Source of the DNA: Chrysogorgia sp. JL179-B06
Taxonomy: Eukaryota > Cnidaria > Anthozoa > Scleralcyonacea > Chrysogorgiidae
Reading direction: 5' to 3'
Length of the DNA stretch: 64,000 nt
Assembly: GCA_035772405.1 (NCBI GenBank)
Contig: JAYKKM010000155.1
Coordinates: forward strand, 186,001-250,000
Positions 23,773 to 35,725 of the stretch are shown here, in pieces. Both the position numbers and the translations under genes were made by a program. The notes under the pieces were generated by a model. That model was not told where the DNA came from and made no database searches. It saw nothing but the letters and a program-made list of their open reading frames with translations. Positions within the stretch are counted from its first letter, which is position 1; every line of letters starts with the position of its first letter.

Positions 23773-25490
23773 CAGAAGGTCCACTCGGGGGTACGCGGTG
23801 TCCTCGTTATTTTAGTGCGCATGCGTCGCGCCGCCATGTTGAAAGCAAGTAAACTCCAGCACCTCAACAAGGAACAACATGGCGAAAAACGAAGTTGGAT
23901 CACTAAAGCAGCTCTAGCTGGAAAACTATTACGGCGATTTTCATTTTACTTTGATATATTTTAAATGGAAGGTAAGCGATTAATTTACTTGTGGTTAGAA
24001 GATACATACACAATTTTTTTGTGTGGAATTTAGCTAGTTTTGAGTGACGATTTGTCCGATCAATTTTAATACGCGTATCACAGCCAAGACACAATCTACG
24101 GTACGTCAAGACGGGATAAACTTTTGTCAATAACAGTTTTATTCATAAAGTATTTGTGCATATTAGTTAAAATCTTAATATCATGACTGTACTGTGTGTA
24201 AAGATTTCCTTTGTTTTTAAAAATTATACTTGTTCACTTTCAAGATATGTAGCATTAGTAGTTCAACTGACTTCAACGTTGCCTAAAATATTTACCAAGT
24301 TAATAGAATTGCCTCGCAGCGTTCCTTAAAATTACTCGTTCAATTCAGTCAGTAATAATACCAGATAATGCGATTTCATCCTTCTGTCTCAGTTTTATGT
24401 TTGCCGAGTTCTTATAGCGTTTTTACTCTTATGCCTGTAAATACATTTGTGTATGGACAAGGCTTTTTAGTATTTTACTATCTTCTTTACCTACCTTGCT
24501 ATATTTTTGAAGTTTCAGATCATAATATATACGGTTTTTTTTCTTTATTTTAGTTGATGTTATGTTTGAACTTTATCTGGATTTGACAGCTCATTGAATT
24601 GAACGCAAGCTTCCATTCTTGATGAGACAACTTGATGGGAATTTTAATAAAACACTATATCTCAAATGCTTCAAATTCAGACCAGATTATACATAATGGA
24701 CCATATTTGACTGCTGTATACTGATATATTTAACTGTATTGCTGTTCCTGGATTAAAGTGGATTTCAACTCATAATAAGAAACTGACCAGACTGTCAAGG
24801 CATTTGTGATTTAGTGCATGTTTTGACAAATGATAAAGATAATAATTATATGTTGCAGCAGATTATTTTAAATATCAGTGAAAGCATTATTTTTGTATGT
24901 CTTAATGTTTAATAAAAATGTTTTTAAAGTACAATGTTGAGACACTGATTTGTGACAATTAGAACTGTGACATAATTTTAACTAAAGTTAGAAGATTGAA
25001 AATAAAGAGTTAATTAAAAGGGAGTTAAAATAAAATTTAAAAAGTTAATTAGAAGGGAGAGTCTGTCACTTGTTAAGGTTAAGGAAAGTATGGTTTACCA
25101 GAAAGAATTTAAAAAAGGCATGATATCATAACAGAGTTGGGAACTCACTAGAGGGGGTTTCAAAGAAAGACTGCTTATAACTTGGTATCAAAAGAGGGGA
25201 GTTACTTGCCACAAAAGTTTTAGATGGCTTATGGATAAGAGTGGGTTGCTGAAAATAAAGCATTATAAAAGGATTGACTGACAAAAAAGGACAACTGTTT
25301 CTTAATTTTTTATAACTATACAATGTCCCAACAGATATCCACTTATTTGGCATTTATGAGAAACAAACCTGCCAGAAGTCCTACAAATAGGGCTCCGAAT
25401 ATCCAACGTGGCAGCGGTTTTGCGAAAAAGTGTTCCAGGAAAGTGTTCAAACATTTTCGCTGCTCTTTGTGGTTGTGTTATTACACCAAA

Positions 25491-28400
25491 ATGGCTGATT
25501 TAGAAAGTGCTGTTTCGTCAGATAAAAAACCCGGATCCAAAACGCATTGTTCAGCTGTAAACTGCTCGAACAGCAAGCGTTCCCATCCTCATCTCAGTTT
25601 TTTCCGCTTTCCGTCAGATCCAACAAGGTACGTTTTGCCTCGTTCAAAGCTAATATAACTTGACCTTTTTCAAAAAAGGGGGTATTTTAAATCGTTTAGA
25701 TCAAAAGAATGGGTAGTGCTATGTCGACGCGAAGACCTCCTGAAAACGAGTGCTAACTATCTATACAATAATTGTAAATTGTGTGCGGAACATTTTGAAG
25801 ATTGTATGTTTTACAACTATTTGAAAAATCGCTTGAAATGCGAGGCCAAACCTACACTGTTCAATATCCCAAATCCACCAACCAAAATTGGTCAGAAACG
25901 ACGAATCCTGCAGAAAACGTCTACCTATGTTGGTCAAGGTAACTATAGCATTTCCTGGTCATTTCTCCTGTACCTAAATCGTTTAAAATTTTGTCAAAAT
26001 GCAGTCTCAATAAGCTTTTGTCCTTTCAGGAAAGAAACTAAAATTAGGCGAAAGTGTTAAAGGTATGTGAAAACAGCCACACTAGTACAACAACTTCTTT
26101 TTTCAATTGCCCCTACTCTTTCTACAGACTACACCTATACACCAATGTGAGACTTTCAAAGTTTAACCCAAAAAACAATTAAGTTTTAATATTTATTTAT
26201 TTCACAATTACTTTTTATTTTATGTTACATATACAAGATATCATATATCATAAAAAAACAATTTAACAACAAACGATTTTTAAACAATATAGTGCAACAT
26301 GACATACAGGAAAGTCCAAGTAAGGAAGACAGCAATGAAGCACATGATATTGAACATTTTGAAGGTAAGGTGATTCATGCATGACCTTTTACATATATGA
26401 CATAAGTGTCTGTGCTAAGGTATAGGACCTGAAAAGAAAGATAATTAGACAGAAATTAATCCACTCCACTTTTTTCGTATTCAGAGCATCAAGAAGATTC
26501 AGAGAGGAACAAAACAACAAGTTCCAGTAGTCAAACAAGCCATCACCTTTCCAACAACACACCTAGAAAAAACAAACAAAAAAAAGTTATTAAATCTCAG
26601 AGCAAGAAAATCAAGCGGTTGAAGACAGCTCTTAGTAAAGTTGCAGGTGGGAAAAAAGCCAGAGAAGAGAAAGCTTTAGAAGATGCCCTAGGGAAGTTAC
26701 CAGAAAATTTGGCAAATTTTGTAAAGATGCAATTGAAATTACATTCCAAAAAAAAACATGGAAGAAGATATTCGTCACAGATGAAGTCATTGGCCATCTC
26801 TTTGTATCATGCCAGTGGGAAAGCATATCGATTGCTCTCTAAATTATTTGTTTTGCCAACCAAATCATCTCTTCATAGATATGTATCAAAAATGCCAACA
26901 AACACTGGTATATCTCAAGCTGCTTTGAAAATAATACAGAAGAAAGTTATGCAGATGGGCACAAAAGAAAAACTGTGTACACTGTGCATGGATGAAATTT
27001 CTTTGAAAACCAACTTATTTTACAGCATACCTGGTGACAAAATTGTTGGTCTCGAAGACTTTGGGGATGGTTACAGGACCAACAAAGTGGCAACCTCGGC
27101 ACTTGTATTACTGGTCCGCAGTATCTCTGGGAAGTGGAAACAGCCAATTGGTTATTTCTTGGTGAATGGAGGATGTCGCAGTGACATCATGGAAGATTTG
27201 GTGAAAGAGGCAATTGAAAAACTGGATGGCATAGGTCTAAAAGTTGTGGTGGTTATGTCAGACATGGGATCCAATTTCTACAGTTTGTCTCTCCGTCTGA
27301 AAGTCACTCCTGAAAGGCCATGGTTCATGCACAATGACCAGAAGTATTTCCTGATGTTTGATCCACCACATTTGCTAAAGTGTGTGCGAAACAACTTGAT
27401 AAAGTATTGCTTCAGATTTGGTCAGCATACTGCCAAGTGGAATGACATCGAGAATTTTTATGAAAAAGATACAGCACTTCCCATCCGAGCTGCACCTAAA
27501 CTAACAGAAAAACACATACGCCCAAACAATTTTAATAAAATGAAGGTTAAGTATGCCACCCAAATTTTAAGTCACACTGTAGCAGCCTCACTTTGCATGT
27601 ACATTAGTGTGGGGGCAGGCGCGGATTTAGAAGTTAGTCGCATAAATTAGATTTATAATTTGCAATTCAAAATACCTGTGAATAACAATCCTATTGGATA
27701 GGTTGTTGTTCTGAATTATTCTTAAGAAAAGCATAACCAATAGGGTTGTTCATGGAGTGTCTAATTTATGCGACTAACTTCTAAATCCGCGCCTGTGTGG
27801 GGGGACTTCCATCAACTGCCATGGGAACAGCAGAGTTTGTTTCCAAATTTGATTCTGTGTTTGACTGTGTCAACAGCTCCACAGTGCACTCAACAAAAAA
27901 GCTAAAGTGTGCCCTTAGTGACAAAACCACACACCAAGATTTTATGAAAGAAGCAATCACATTCATAAAAGAATTAAAAGTTTTCAATGGAGATGAAAAT
28001 GTAACAGGTAGAATTAAGTGCCTTAAAGGGTGGTTGGTTACGCTCAATGCAATTCTTTTAATTTGGGATCAACTCAAAACAAACCATGATTTTAAGTTTC
28101 TTTTCACAAGAAGACTAAATACTGACCCCTTAGAGAATTTCTTTGGCACCATACGGCAACAGGGAGGGAACAATGACAACCCAACACCAGTACAATTCAC
28201 TAGGGCATTTAGGAAATTGTTTTTTAGTTCTTTTCTTACTTCTTCGGCTGGGAATTGTGCAGAAGACTTGGATGACCTTCTTGCCCAGTTTACACAAGCA
28301 CCAAATGCAGAAACATCAAATGCAACAGCACTGGTTGCCAATGCCACATCTCCTCAACCTCAAACCTTGGATATTGGGCCAACTGATTACAGAGAGACAA

Positions 28401-28873
28401 ATGTAAACTCAAACATTATTAAAGAAAATGCCATTGCATATGTTTCTGGTTACTTGCTCCATAAATGTGCCAAGATCCACAGTTGCTCAACATGCAAAGA
28501 AGCCCTGGTGTCAGACAATCTAGACAATGACAGAAAGTTACTATGTTATTTCAAGGCATACGAGCAAGAGAAATCAACTTTTGGAGGCCTGAATGCACCA
28601 ACTAATAGTTTCTTACAATACATCATTCAGCTGGAAGATATTTTTTATCAAAACTTCTCCATTTTCACCAAGAGCACCTGTGTTGGAGGAAATATCCTGA
28701 AGCTACTGAAGAATGTACCAGTAACATTCCAGTGCTGTGAAGAATTCCCTCTCGACTTTCTGCAGAAGTTGTTTTTGAGAATGCGTATTTATTATTGTCT
28801 AAAATTTGCAAACCGTGACCTTTCCTCTGTTAAAAGAAAGGACAGAAAGTATGTGAAGGTGGCACATCTTTAA
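25491..28873 (+). CDS. P-element/THAP9-like transposase, spliced, interrupted by MITE
   Basis: DNA transposase of the P superfamily, cutting and joining element ends in the nucleus. Exons are 25491-25627, 25700-25938, 26030-26062, 26293-26364 and 26485-27615, resuming at 27804-28873; all introns are GT-AG with matching phases. With the MITE and one target copy (27616-27803) left out, the frame is 893 residues, close to human THAP9 (about 903). An N-terminal THAP zinc finger spans exons 1-2 (CSAVNCSNSK, FFRFPSD, KEWVV, CKLCAEHFED). A basic coiled segment (KKIKRLKTALSK) follows. RNase-H-like core motifs are LCMDEISLKTN and VVMSDMGSNFY, then FDPPHLLKC. C-terminal motifs are PLENFFGTIRQQGG and IAYVSGYLLHKC. 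The ATG at 25491 directly precedes the THAP domain; an upstream in-frame extension reaches 25323. No stop or frameshift was seen outside the MITE. Confidence 0.85.
27616..27795. mobile_element. 180-bp hAT MITE inside the P transposase
   Basis: Terminal inverted repeats start CAGGCGCGGATTTAGAAGTT and extend about 34 bp. An 8-bp duplication, TGTGGGGG, lies at 27608-27615 and 27796-27803. CAGG-type ends and an 8-bp duplication indicate the hAT superfamily. The insertion adds 188 bp, shifts the frame and brings a stop at 27648. It can be distinguished from an intron because no GT-AG boundaries coincide with its ends. Confidence 0.9.
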
Positions 28874-29735
28874 ATCAACAAAGAAAATGGGAACAGAACT
28901 GTCAAACAATGTAGAGAAACCAGACAACCAGTGTTATAATTATAAAGCTAATAACTTTCAAGCGTATGCTTTTGAAATATTTCTCAATGATTCAACTCTA
29001 AGTCGAGGACTGCATGAGTCATATATAATAACTTCAATAAGTCAACAATAATAAATATGAAAGCTGCTAAGTTCTCAAAAGAATTGGATATAATATGAAA
29101 AGGAGAAATAGGAGAACTTCAATGTGTTGAAAAATACTTAAGTAAGAGTACTTACGTATATATATATTAATGGGACGACGTTTCGGACGATGTGTCCTTC
29201 CATCTGATCTCAATATAAAGTTAATTACTGTACATTTAAATTTATAAATACCAAAATGAACAACTTTGGTTTGGCCTAATATCGAATACATCAAATGTAA
29301 ATAAATAAGCAATTTACGACTAAGTGTCTATCAAGTCAATCAACTCCACTAAGTGTCTAAAAAACAAGTAAAAATACAAGCGGATATGGATTTGTAAAAG
29401 TAAAGGCTAGTGCCGACATTTTGACAAACTCGAGGACAGACCGAGTTGTCAATAAAATCGCGAAAATTACCCGTTTAACATTTGTTAAATTGCCTTCTAA
29501 CCACAATAAAATTGATCACCTACCTTTGCTTTACACGTAATAGCCGTGGAAAGAAAATCGGCATGCAAAAGTTTGAGATATAGCCGTTCAAATGATCCAA
29601 ACCCGTTTTTCGCCATATTAATTACTGTTCACCTGGCTGGAGTTTACTTGCTTTCAACATGGCGGCCGGTATGCGCGGAGCGACATGCGCGAGGACAAAA
29701 ACTTCAAAGGTTCCGACGCGAGTGGACCTGCTATA

Positions 29736-30268
29736 GGGGACAGTTACCCGACCGGGGCCAGTTTAAAATAGCGCGCGCGGGAAGATCGCATTCGCATTGT
29801 CCTACATAGCACTTCGCAACAACAGTTTGATACGCACAAAGACCATCGAATTCTGTAAAGCTTTTGGTGGTATACCTTGCGCAAAGCCGGTTGAAATGGC
29901 GCATTTTAACCAGGCATCCCACACAGCGAGTGGCGCACTTGCTACCAGTGGAATGCGCAGCCGTCTGGAAGCTACAATCCCAGTGCCACCAAAGGCTGCA
30001 CAGAATTGTTTACCTGCCAAGCAACGACGTCTTTCAAGACCAAATAACTCTGAGGAACTGCGTCTTAAATATCGCAGACGTAATAAAAAGTTGCGAGAAA
30101 AAAGGCGTGTCTAGAAATGCCAAACAAAGGCGTCTAGAGGATAAAATAAAGAGTCAGATCGAGAAGGAGCTCAAAGCCAACCCGTGCAGCAACATCCAAG
30201 CTACGATCGAGGGCAGAATATTATTGGAGAAAGTGGAAAGAGGAAAGATCCATGCGTACAACGACTAG
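29736..30268 (+). other. Unrecognised open frames beside the P element
   Basis: Two overlapping plus-strand frames (29797-30114 and 29864-30268). The second ends NAKQRRLEDKIKSQIEKELK, then ILLEKVERGKIHAYND. The first ends in a basic YRRRNKKLREKRR stretch just where the second becomes lysine/glutamate-rich, so one frameshifted coding exon is possible. GC and CpG content rise at 29736-29800. A GTAAGT donor-like site follows near 30275. No family recognised; possibly further cargo of the giant element. Confidence 0.3.
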
Positions 30269-32043
30269 CAGTGTGTAAGTACATATAGAAATTGTATGTA
30301 ATTGCTATACAAAATAAACAAGTTTGAGCGGTCTGAAGCTGGATGGCCTTAAATAATGTAATTTAATGTAATAACATCAGCTTTTGTTTTACTATACTGT
30401 ATAATGTATTATAAACCAGGACTAGGAGGGCTGGGGCAGCTGAAGCCATCCGATAATACTCAAAAGTACAGAAAGGTTTGTCAGGTTTGGGGAGCCCCTA
30501 GCCAGGGACGTCAGAACGAGGTCACTGAAGAGGGCAAGGAGGGAGAATTTTGTGGAGGGGCACTTTTGAATAGATACTGTATATATTCAGGATTGATATA
30601 TATTCAATGTTAAAAATTAACCTCCAATCATCATTATTGCAATAATGCACCTATCAATGTTAAGCCGGAAGGGGTGGGGGGGGGGGAGGGCCAGCAAATG
30701 CGGGCGATTTGACATATATACCTTGAGTGACATGGAAACTTGAGTGACACAAGGTTTTATAATTTGGTGAGTATATTAGTATAATGTACTGCAGCAGTGA
30801 TTTTAATGCTTGGTTAGAGTATGAAAGAACTACACAAATGGAATTAATATATGTAATATATGTATAGTACAACTCGTTCACTCCCGGTTGATGACTTGCA
30901 GAATTTAACAATCAAGCGTCAACTTCTAGGTAAGTCTCATTTAATTTTCAATTTACAGTCATGTTTGCCAGAGTTTTCTAGAACATCAGCAACTGAACAT
31001 GAGGTATCATTGTGTTTGATTGCACACATGTTGGTATAATTCCACTGTGATGCAAATATATAATGCTAATAATATTATCATTTATAATTATTATAATTGT
31101 AAATGTGTCATAAATTTCTGTTGTACCTGGATTAAGGGCACAATCTGCTTTGAACAGGTGGATTTATGTAAATAAAAACCTTGAATTAAGGATGAGCATT
31201 AGTAAGATGCACAATGTACTATTGTTTTCTGATCTGTGTCAATGTTTATGACTAGTTTCTGTCAACAGTACACAGGAGTTGGGCAATACCCAACTACAGT
31301 ATAGTCGGGGTGCAATAATAAACAATGAGGATATGTTTAATTCCTGCAATGTCCTGGGGTGGGGTGTTGGAAGTTTTAATTCACAGTACATGTGTTGTGT
31401 GTACTATTTAACTTCTACGAGACTGTTTTTGCGTACAATGGAACAAGGTGGAAATTTTAAACCATAATTTAAATATTAAAAGTAAAATGAGGTAGGTTAA
31501 AACTAATTGCAACTACAGTACAATCCCCAGGCTGGCTAGGTTTCAGCCGAGGCTGAATTCGAAATTGGGCAGCTCAATATGAGCTGAAATATGTTACCAG
31601 GATTTTATTACTGGCTGGGCTGAAATTTCACCTCGGTTTACTTGGGCTAAAACTGAGCCTTGGGTTAAAATCATCGATGAGTGTTAAAATCATGATGTGA
31701 GTATTCCCACTGCCATTCCATTATTTCAATTATTTCATGAATAGGTAAAACTTGTGATTGTTGATGTGTCAGATATTGATTGTTTAAATATAAGCTACTT
31801 AGTTACATGGTCAAACTCTGAATTTCCTGGCAAATTTGTGTCAGAAATAGCCTTATCACAAGCTACATGGGACACATATATAAGAAAATTTATATACTCA
31901 TAACACATAAATCTAATACGAGCATAATATTGTAGCATAAGATGCTGGAAACAATTGTTATGTCAATAATAAGTCGATATATTATTAACTAAATATAGAA
32001 TTGGAATGTTTGCAAAAGGTATGTTTTCAAGGAATTTATATAC
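30269..32043. other. No gene recognised inside the giant element
   Basis: AT-rich DNA where the rest of a minus-strand zinc-finger gene would be expected, but I could not find transposase motifs. A G-rich run lies at 30671-30690. A GGCTGAAA/TTTCAGCC-rich patch (31540-31680) resembles motifs in the Harbinger-like element at 58 kb. Confidence 0.4.
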
Positions 32044-32231
32044 CTGCAAAGTCGCAACTATTAAAATCAGTTTCCCCATCTGTATCGGACGAATAAGTCG
32101 AAGAATCTTTATTCAAACTTCGCTTTAGCTGGAAAGATTGATCCAAAGCCATATGACGCCGGAATGTTTTTTTCTGAAACGCTTTGCTTGCAGTGGTCGC
32201 AAAATACGTAATTCCCAACCTTAGTATTCAT
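32044..32231 (-). pseudogene. Zinc-finger first exon with homopolymer frameshift
   Basis: On the minus strand an ATG at 32231 opens MNTKVGNYVFCDHCKQSVSE. After a run of seven A (near 32175) the reading must shift by one base to continue KTFRRHMALDQSFQ, then SSTYSSDTDGETDFNS, ending at a GTATAT donor at 32043. The CxxC, VS, TF, RH pattern followed by an acidic serine-rich stretch is the kind of N-terminal exon I associate with invertebrate EnSpm-like transposon proteins. That association is from memory. One extra A would explain the break. It supports the EnSpm reading of the giant element. Confidence 0.45.
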
Positions 32232-32430
32232 ATCGCCGGTACTTTTAAATATTTACCAAGCGTAATAACAGAATAAATTGGCGATATATAAAAGCGTTTC
32301 ACTTCTAAAACGAGTAGAATCACAGCGAATTTGCGGTGGAGCACGTGTAGTATTATCTGAGTATCTGTGACAAATGCATCGAATATCATCATGTTTATTG
32401 GTTACCATGACTACAAATAAGATTGTCTTT

Positions 32431-35414
32431 AGGGGCGGACCATTTGATTTTTGAGGGGGGGGTTGGAAGATTCAGTCCATGCAAGCATTTTTTTTCTACC
32501 CAAGCGAACGAGCCAGATATTTTTTTCGCGTAAAAGTGCAGCGCAAGATATTTTTTTCGCAATATATTCCGCTGCAGGATATTTTTTTGCCACTCATGAT
32601 ATTAACGGCTTACAGTAACTTAATAAAGCTTTCATACGCTTCAAGAACTGTGTACCTAGAACGTCGATGGCGGCATACGCAAACTGCAGAAGACCGCCAG
32701 TTGTATCTCAATCAACGTGCATTGGTTAAGGACATTATAAACTCCGCTAAAATGGAATATTTTACTTCATTAATTGAGGAAGCGGGATCTGACCATAAGA
32801 AACTTTTCCAAACAATTGATCATCTACTTCACAGGAAGCCTGAGAAACTCTATCCAACATGTTCATCAAATGCGGAACTTGCCAATCAATTCGCAAATTT
32901 CTTTGACCAAAAAATCAAGATAATCAGGCAGCAATTTGCGGGGACTGGGGCTGATGGATCTCGGTTTACAGAACTAGACACGCCTCAGCTTGTTTGTGAA
33001 TTGAGCTCACTTACACCGACCAGTATCGAGGAGCTGTCAGACATGATTAGACCTATAGCACCAAATCTTGTTCTCTCGATCCTCTGCCATTCCAACTTGT
33101 TGTGAATAATCTTGATGTTCTTATGCCAATTATCTGTAGAATCGTCAATGTATCACTAGAGAATAGCCAAGTACCATCTGCTCTCAAAGTGGCTGTGCTG
33201 CAACCGCTGTTAAAGAAACCTTCGTTAGATCATGAAATCTTTAAGAACTTTAGACCCGTGTCTAATTTGAAAATGACTTCTAAAACAACTGAAAAGGTTG
33301 TTGCAGTTCGCTTAAACCATTATCTTGAAGAAAATAACCTATGTGAGCCCCTCCAGTCCGCATATAAGAAATACCACAGCTGTGAAACTGCATTACTCCG
33401 AGTTCAAAATGACATTCTTTGTGCCCTTGATGACAATAAATGTGTTGTACTTTTAATGCTTGACCTCTCACCTGCTTTTGACACTGTCGATCATGACATT
33501 TTACTTTATCGAATGCAGAGCAAATTTGGAATCACCGGCAAAGCCTTGGATTGGTTTAGATCATACTTAACCGATCGTACCCAGTTTGTGAATATCAAAG
33601 GTGTGAAGTCTGATATTCACAATGTTACATGTGGTGTTCCCCAAGGGTCTGTTCTGGGTCCAATATTATACCTATTGTACACCTCTCCTTTAGGCGATAT
33701 TCTTAGAAACCATAACATGTCGTTCCATCTCTATGCCGATGATAGTCAACTGTATACTACATTTAGTCTCAACAGTGACATAGAACAAGACAGTGCAACC
33801 AGCCGCATCGAAGTCTGTATAGTTGACATTGAGAGTTGGATGAACCAGAACAAGTTGAAACTCAATGGTGACAAAACTGAACTTATTATTTTCTATCCAA
33901 ACATCGCCAGCCTCCCAAGAATTCTATAGTATCTGTCGGATCTGATCAAATTGAGCCTGCTGCTTCTATAAGAAATTTTGGTGTCATCTTTGATAATACC
34001 ATGTCTATGGTTCCACATGTCAACTCCGTATGCAAATCTGCATTTTACCATCTGCGCAATATTGCAAGAATAAGGAAATTTTTTACCTCTAAATCAGCCG
34101 AAACACTTGTTCATGCTTTTGTCAGCTCCAAAATTGATTATTGTAACTCTCTATTATATGGCATCCCTAAATATATCTTGCAAAAGCTCCAATATGTTCA
34201 GAATGCTGCCGCCCGTTTGATAACGCTGTCACGCAAGCACGATCACATTACACCACACCTCATGCATCTACATTGGCTACCTGTTGAATATCGTGTCCAT
34301 TTCAAGATTCTTCTTCTAACTTACAAAGTTCTGAATGGCCAAGCACCAATATACCTCCTTGATCTATTGCAGTACTACACACCCAAGAGAAACCTCCGCT
34401 CATCTTCTGCTTGCCTCCTTCAACAAAAACGATTCCGTCTGTCCACCTACGGTTCACGTGCTTTCTCCGTCACAGCACCTCTACTATGGAACAAACTGCC
34501 CCTTTCGATCAAGAAATCTTCAAATTTAACTCAATTTAAAACTTCCGTCAAAACCTATCTATTTAAGCTTGCTTTTTTTTAATACTTTGTTTTATTATTG
34601 AATATAGTTGGTTTTTTAGTTTGTTTTTTTAGATATAGATTATTATGTATTTATTATGTAAAGCGCTTAGCACCAATAGGAATAAGCGCTATATAAATGT
34701 ATTATATTATTATTATTATATTACCTAAAAAGTCCTAAGTTCTGATGTCAGAGAAACTATTAAAGGCCATAAATTATAAGGAACTATGACAACAATGGTG
34801 TATAAAAACTGATGTTTTAATATTCAAAAAATATTAATATAAATATTACTTGTGTATAGAGACCTTTAGAAGTTAACCTATAGCTATTTTTATAGGAAAT
34901 GAAAGCCTGTCACTATAAAGCTGAACCCAAGGGTGAGTAAAATGAAATAGAAGTGAATTCCTAAAAATCCACTTCTATTCTATTTTATGCACCTGTGCCT
35001 ATGGGTTTAGCATAGTGCTATCTGCTGTAAAGGAATTCTAACAATAAGTAATTTCTGCTTGATTGAAGTTGGCATTCTGCTGACCTATAGACTGATGAAT
35101 AGGATAAATTATACCAAATATAAAATCACTGTGATGTTGTCCACTGTTCACCCATGTGTTCTTTTAAGTCAGCAAATCTGCAAATGTGCCTTCTCAAAAA
35201 TGCAAAATCAAGCCTGTGGACTTGGCCTGTGGACACCATACCGAAGAGCATCAGTAGCTTGTAGGAATTTATTTTTTTGAGCACTCTCTTTGCATGATAT
35301 TTTTTTTCCTCGATTGTACGCTGCATGATTTTTTTTTTCTTTCTTCTAGGCTTGCAGGAATTTTTTTTTCTAAATCTTCCAACCCCCCCCTCAAAAATCA
35401 AATGGTCCGCCCCT
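32431..35414. mobile_element. Inverted-repeat element that received a LINE
   Basis: The ends AGGGGCGGACCATTTGATTT and its inverse at 35395-35414 are matched over about 42 bp, followed by repeated T-rich GATATTTTTTTC blocks on both sides. GGGGCGG termini resemble hAT families, but no 8-bp duplication was found. The LINE at about 32640-34725 lies inside. The remaining right part (34726-35270) has no recognisable gene. Confidence 0.6.
32640..34725 (+). pseudogene. 5-prime-truncated CR1/L2-type LINE, reverse transcriptase
   Basis: Encodes the connector and reverse transcriptase of a non-LTR retrotransposon. Motifs in order are [60 protein letters not shown] (catalytic) and the C-terminal LHWLPVEYR block, ending at a stop at 34582. 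Two one-base deletions break it, near 33063 (PIAP to [10 protein letters not shown]) and near 33900 (FYPN to HRQPPKNS). The endonuclease domain is absent, so the copy is 5-prime truncated. The 3-prime end has AGCGCTATATAAATG followed by TATTATTATTA, typical of this group. Not able to move by itself. Confidence 0.85.
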
Positions 35415-35419
35415 TAATC

Positions 35420-35725
35420 CCTTTAATATTGTCGCAATAAAGAGAATTAATGAAGCTGTCGGCTTTTGACTTCCTTTAAATTCAAATTAAAGGTGGTTAA
35501 ATCCCATTGCTGTCTTTAATCAAATTTAAAACATGCATTAAAGGTGACTAAAGCAAGCATGGTTTAAAGTCGGTTTTATGCTGCTTTAAAAGCTAGACTA
35601 AGTGTAACTAAATCCATAGGTAATGTGATTAAATGTAATTTTTTATTTAACCACATTTAAGCAACATATTAAAGGTGTAAACAGACATTTAATATATTTA
35701 GTGTTTTTATTAAAGCTAATTAATG
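35420..35725. repeat. Right subterminal TTAAAG repeats of the giant element
   Basis: Repeated ATTAAAGGTG, TTTAATC and ACTAAAG motifs mirror the left end at 12440-12860. This pairing supports reading 12424-35744 as one element. Confidence 0.6.

Larger units (their letters stand above)
23773..29729 (+). mobile_element. P-type (THAP9-like) transposon, full-length copy
   Basis: About 5.96 kb. The left end begins CAGAAGGTCCACTCG and the right end closes CGAGTGGACCT at about 29729. The arms share CATGTTGAAAGCAAGTAAAC and GCGAAAAACG blocks with both arms of the deleted copy, although left and right arms differ from each other. Compared with the deleted copy, the right side (about 29010-29235) has an extra block containing ACGACGTTTCGGACGATG. 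It carries a spliced transposase with one MITE inserted. The outer terminal part seen in the other copy (CACAGAATAAG and following) is absent from both ends. Confidence 0.8.

Noticed and set aside
29150..29215. Penelope-type hammerhead (CCGAAACGTCGTCCC on the minus strand)
   Set aside because: It resembles the downstream half of such ribozymes, but the CUGANGA core is not present (CAGATGG instead).
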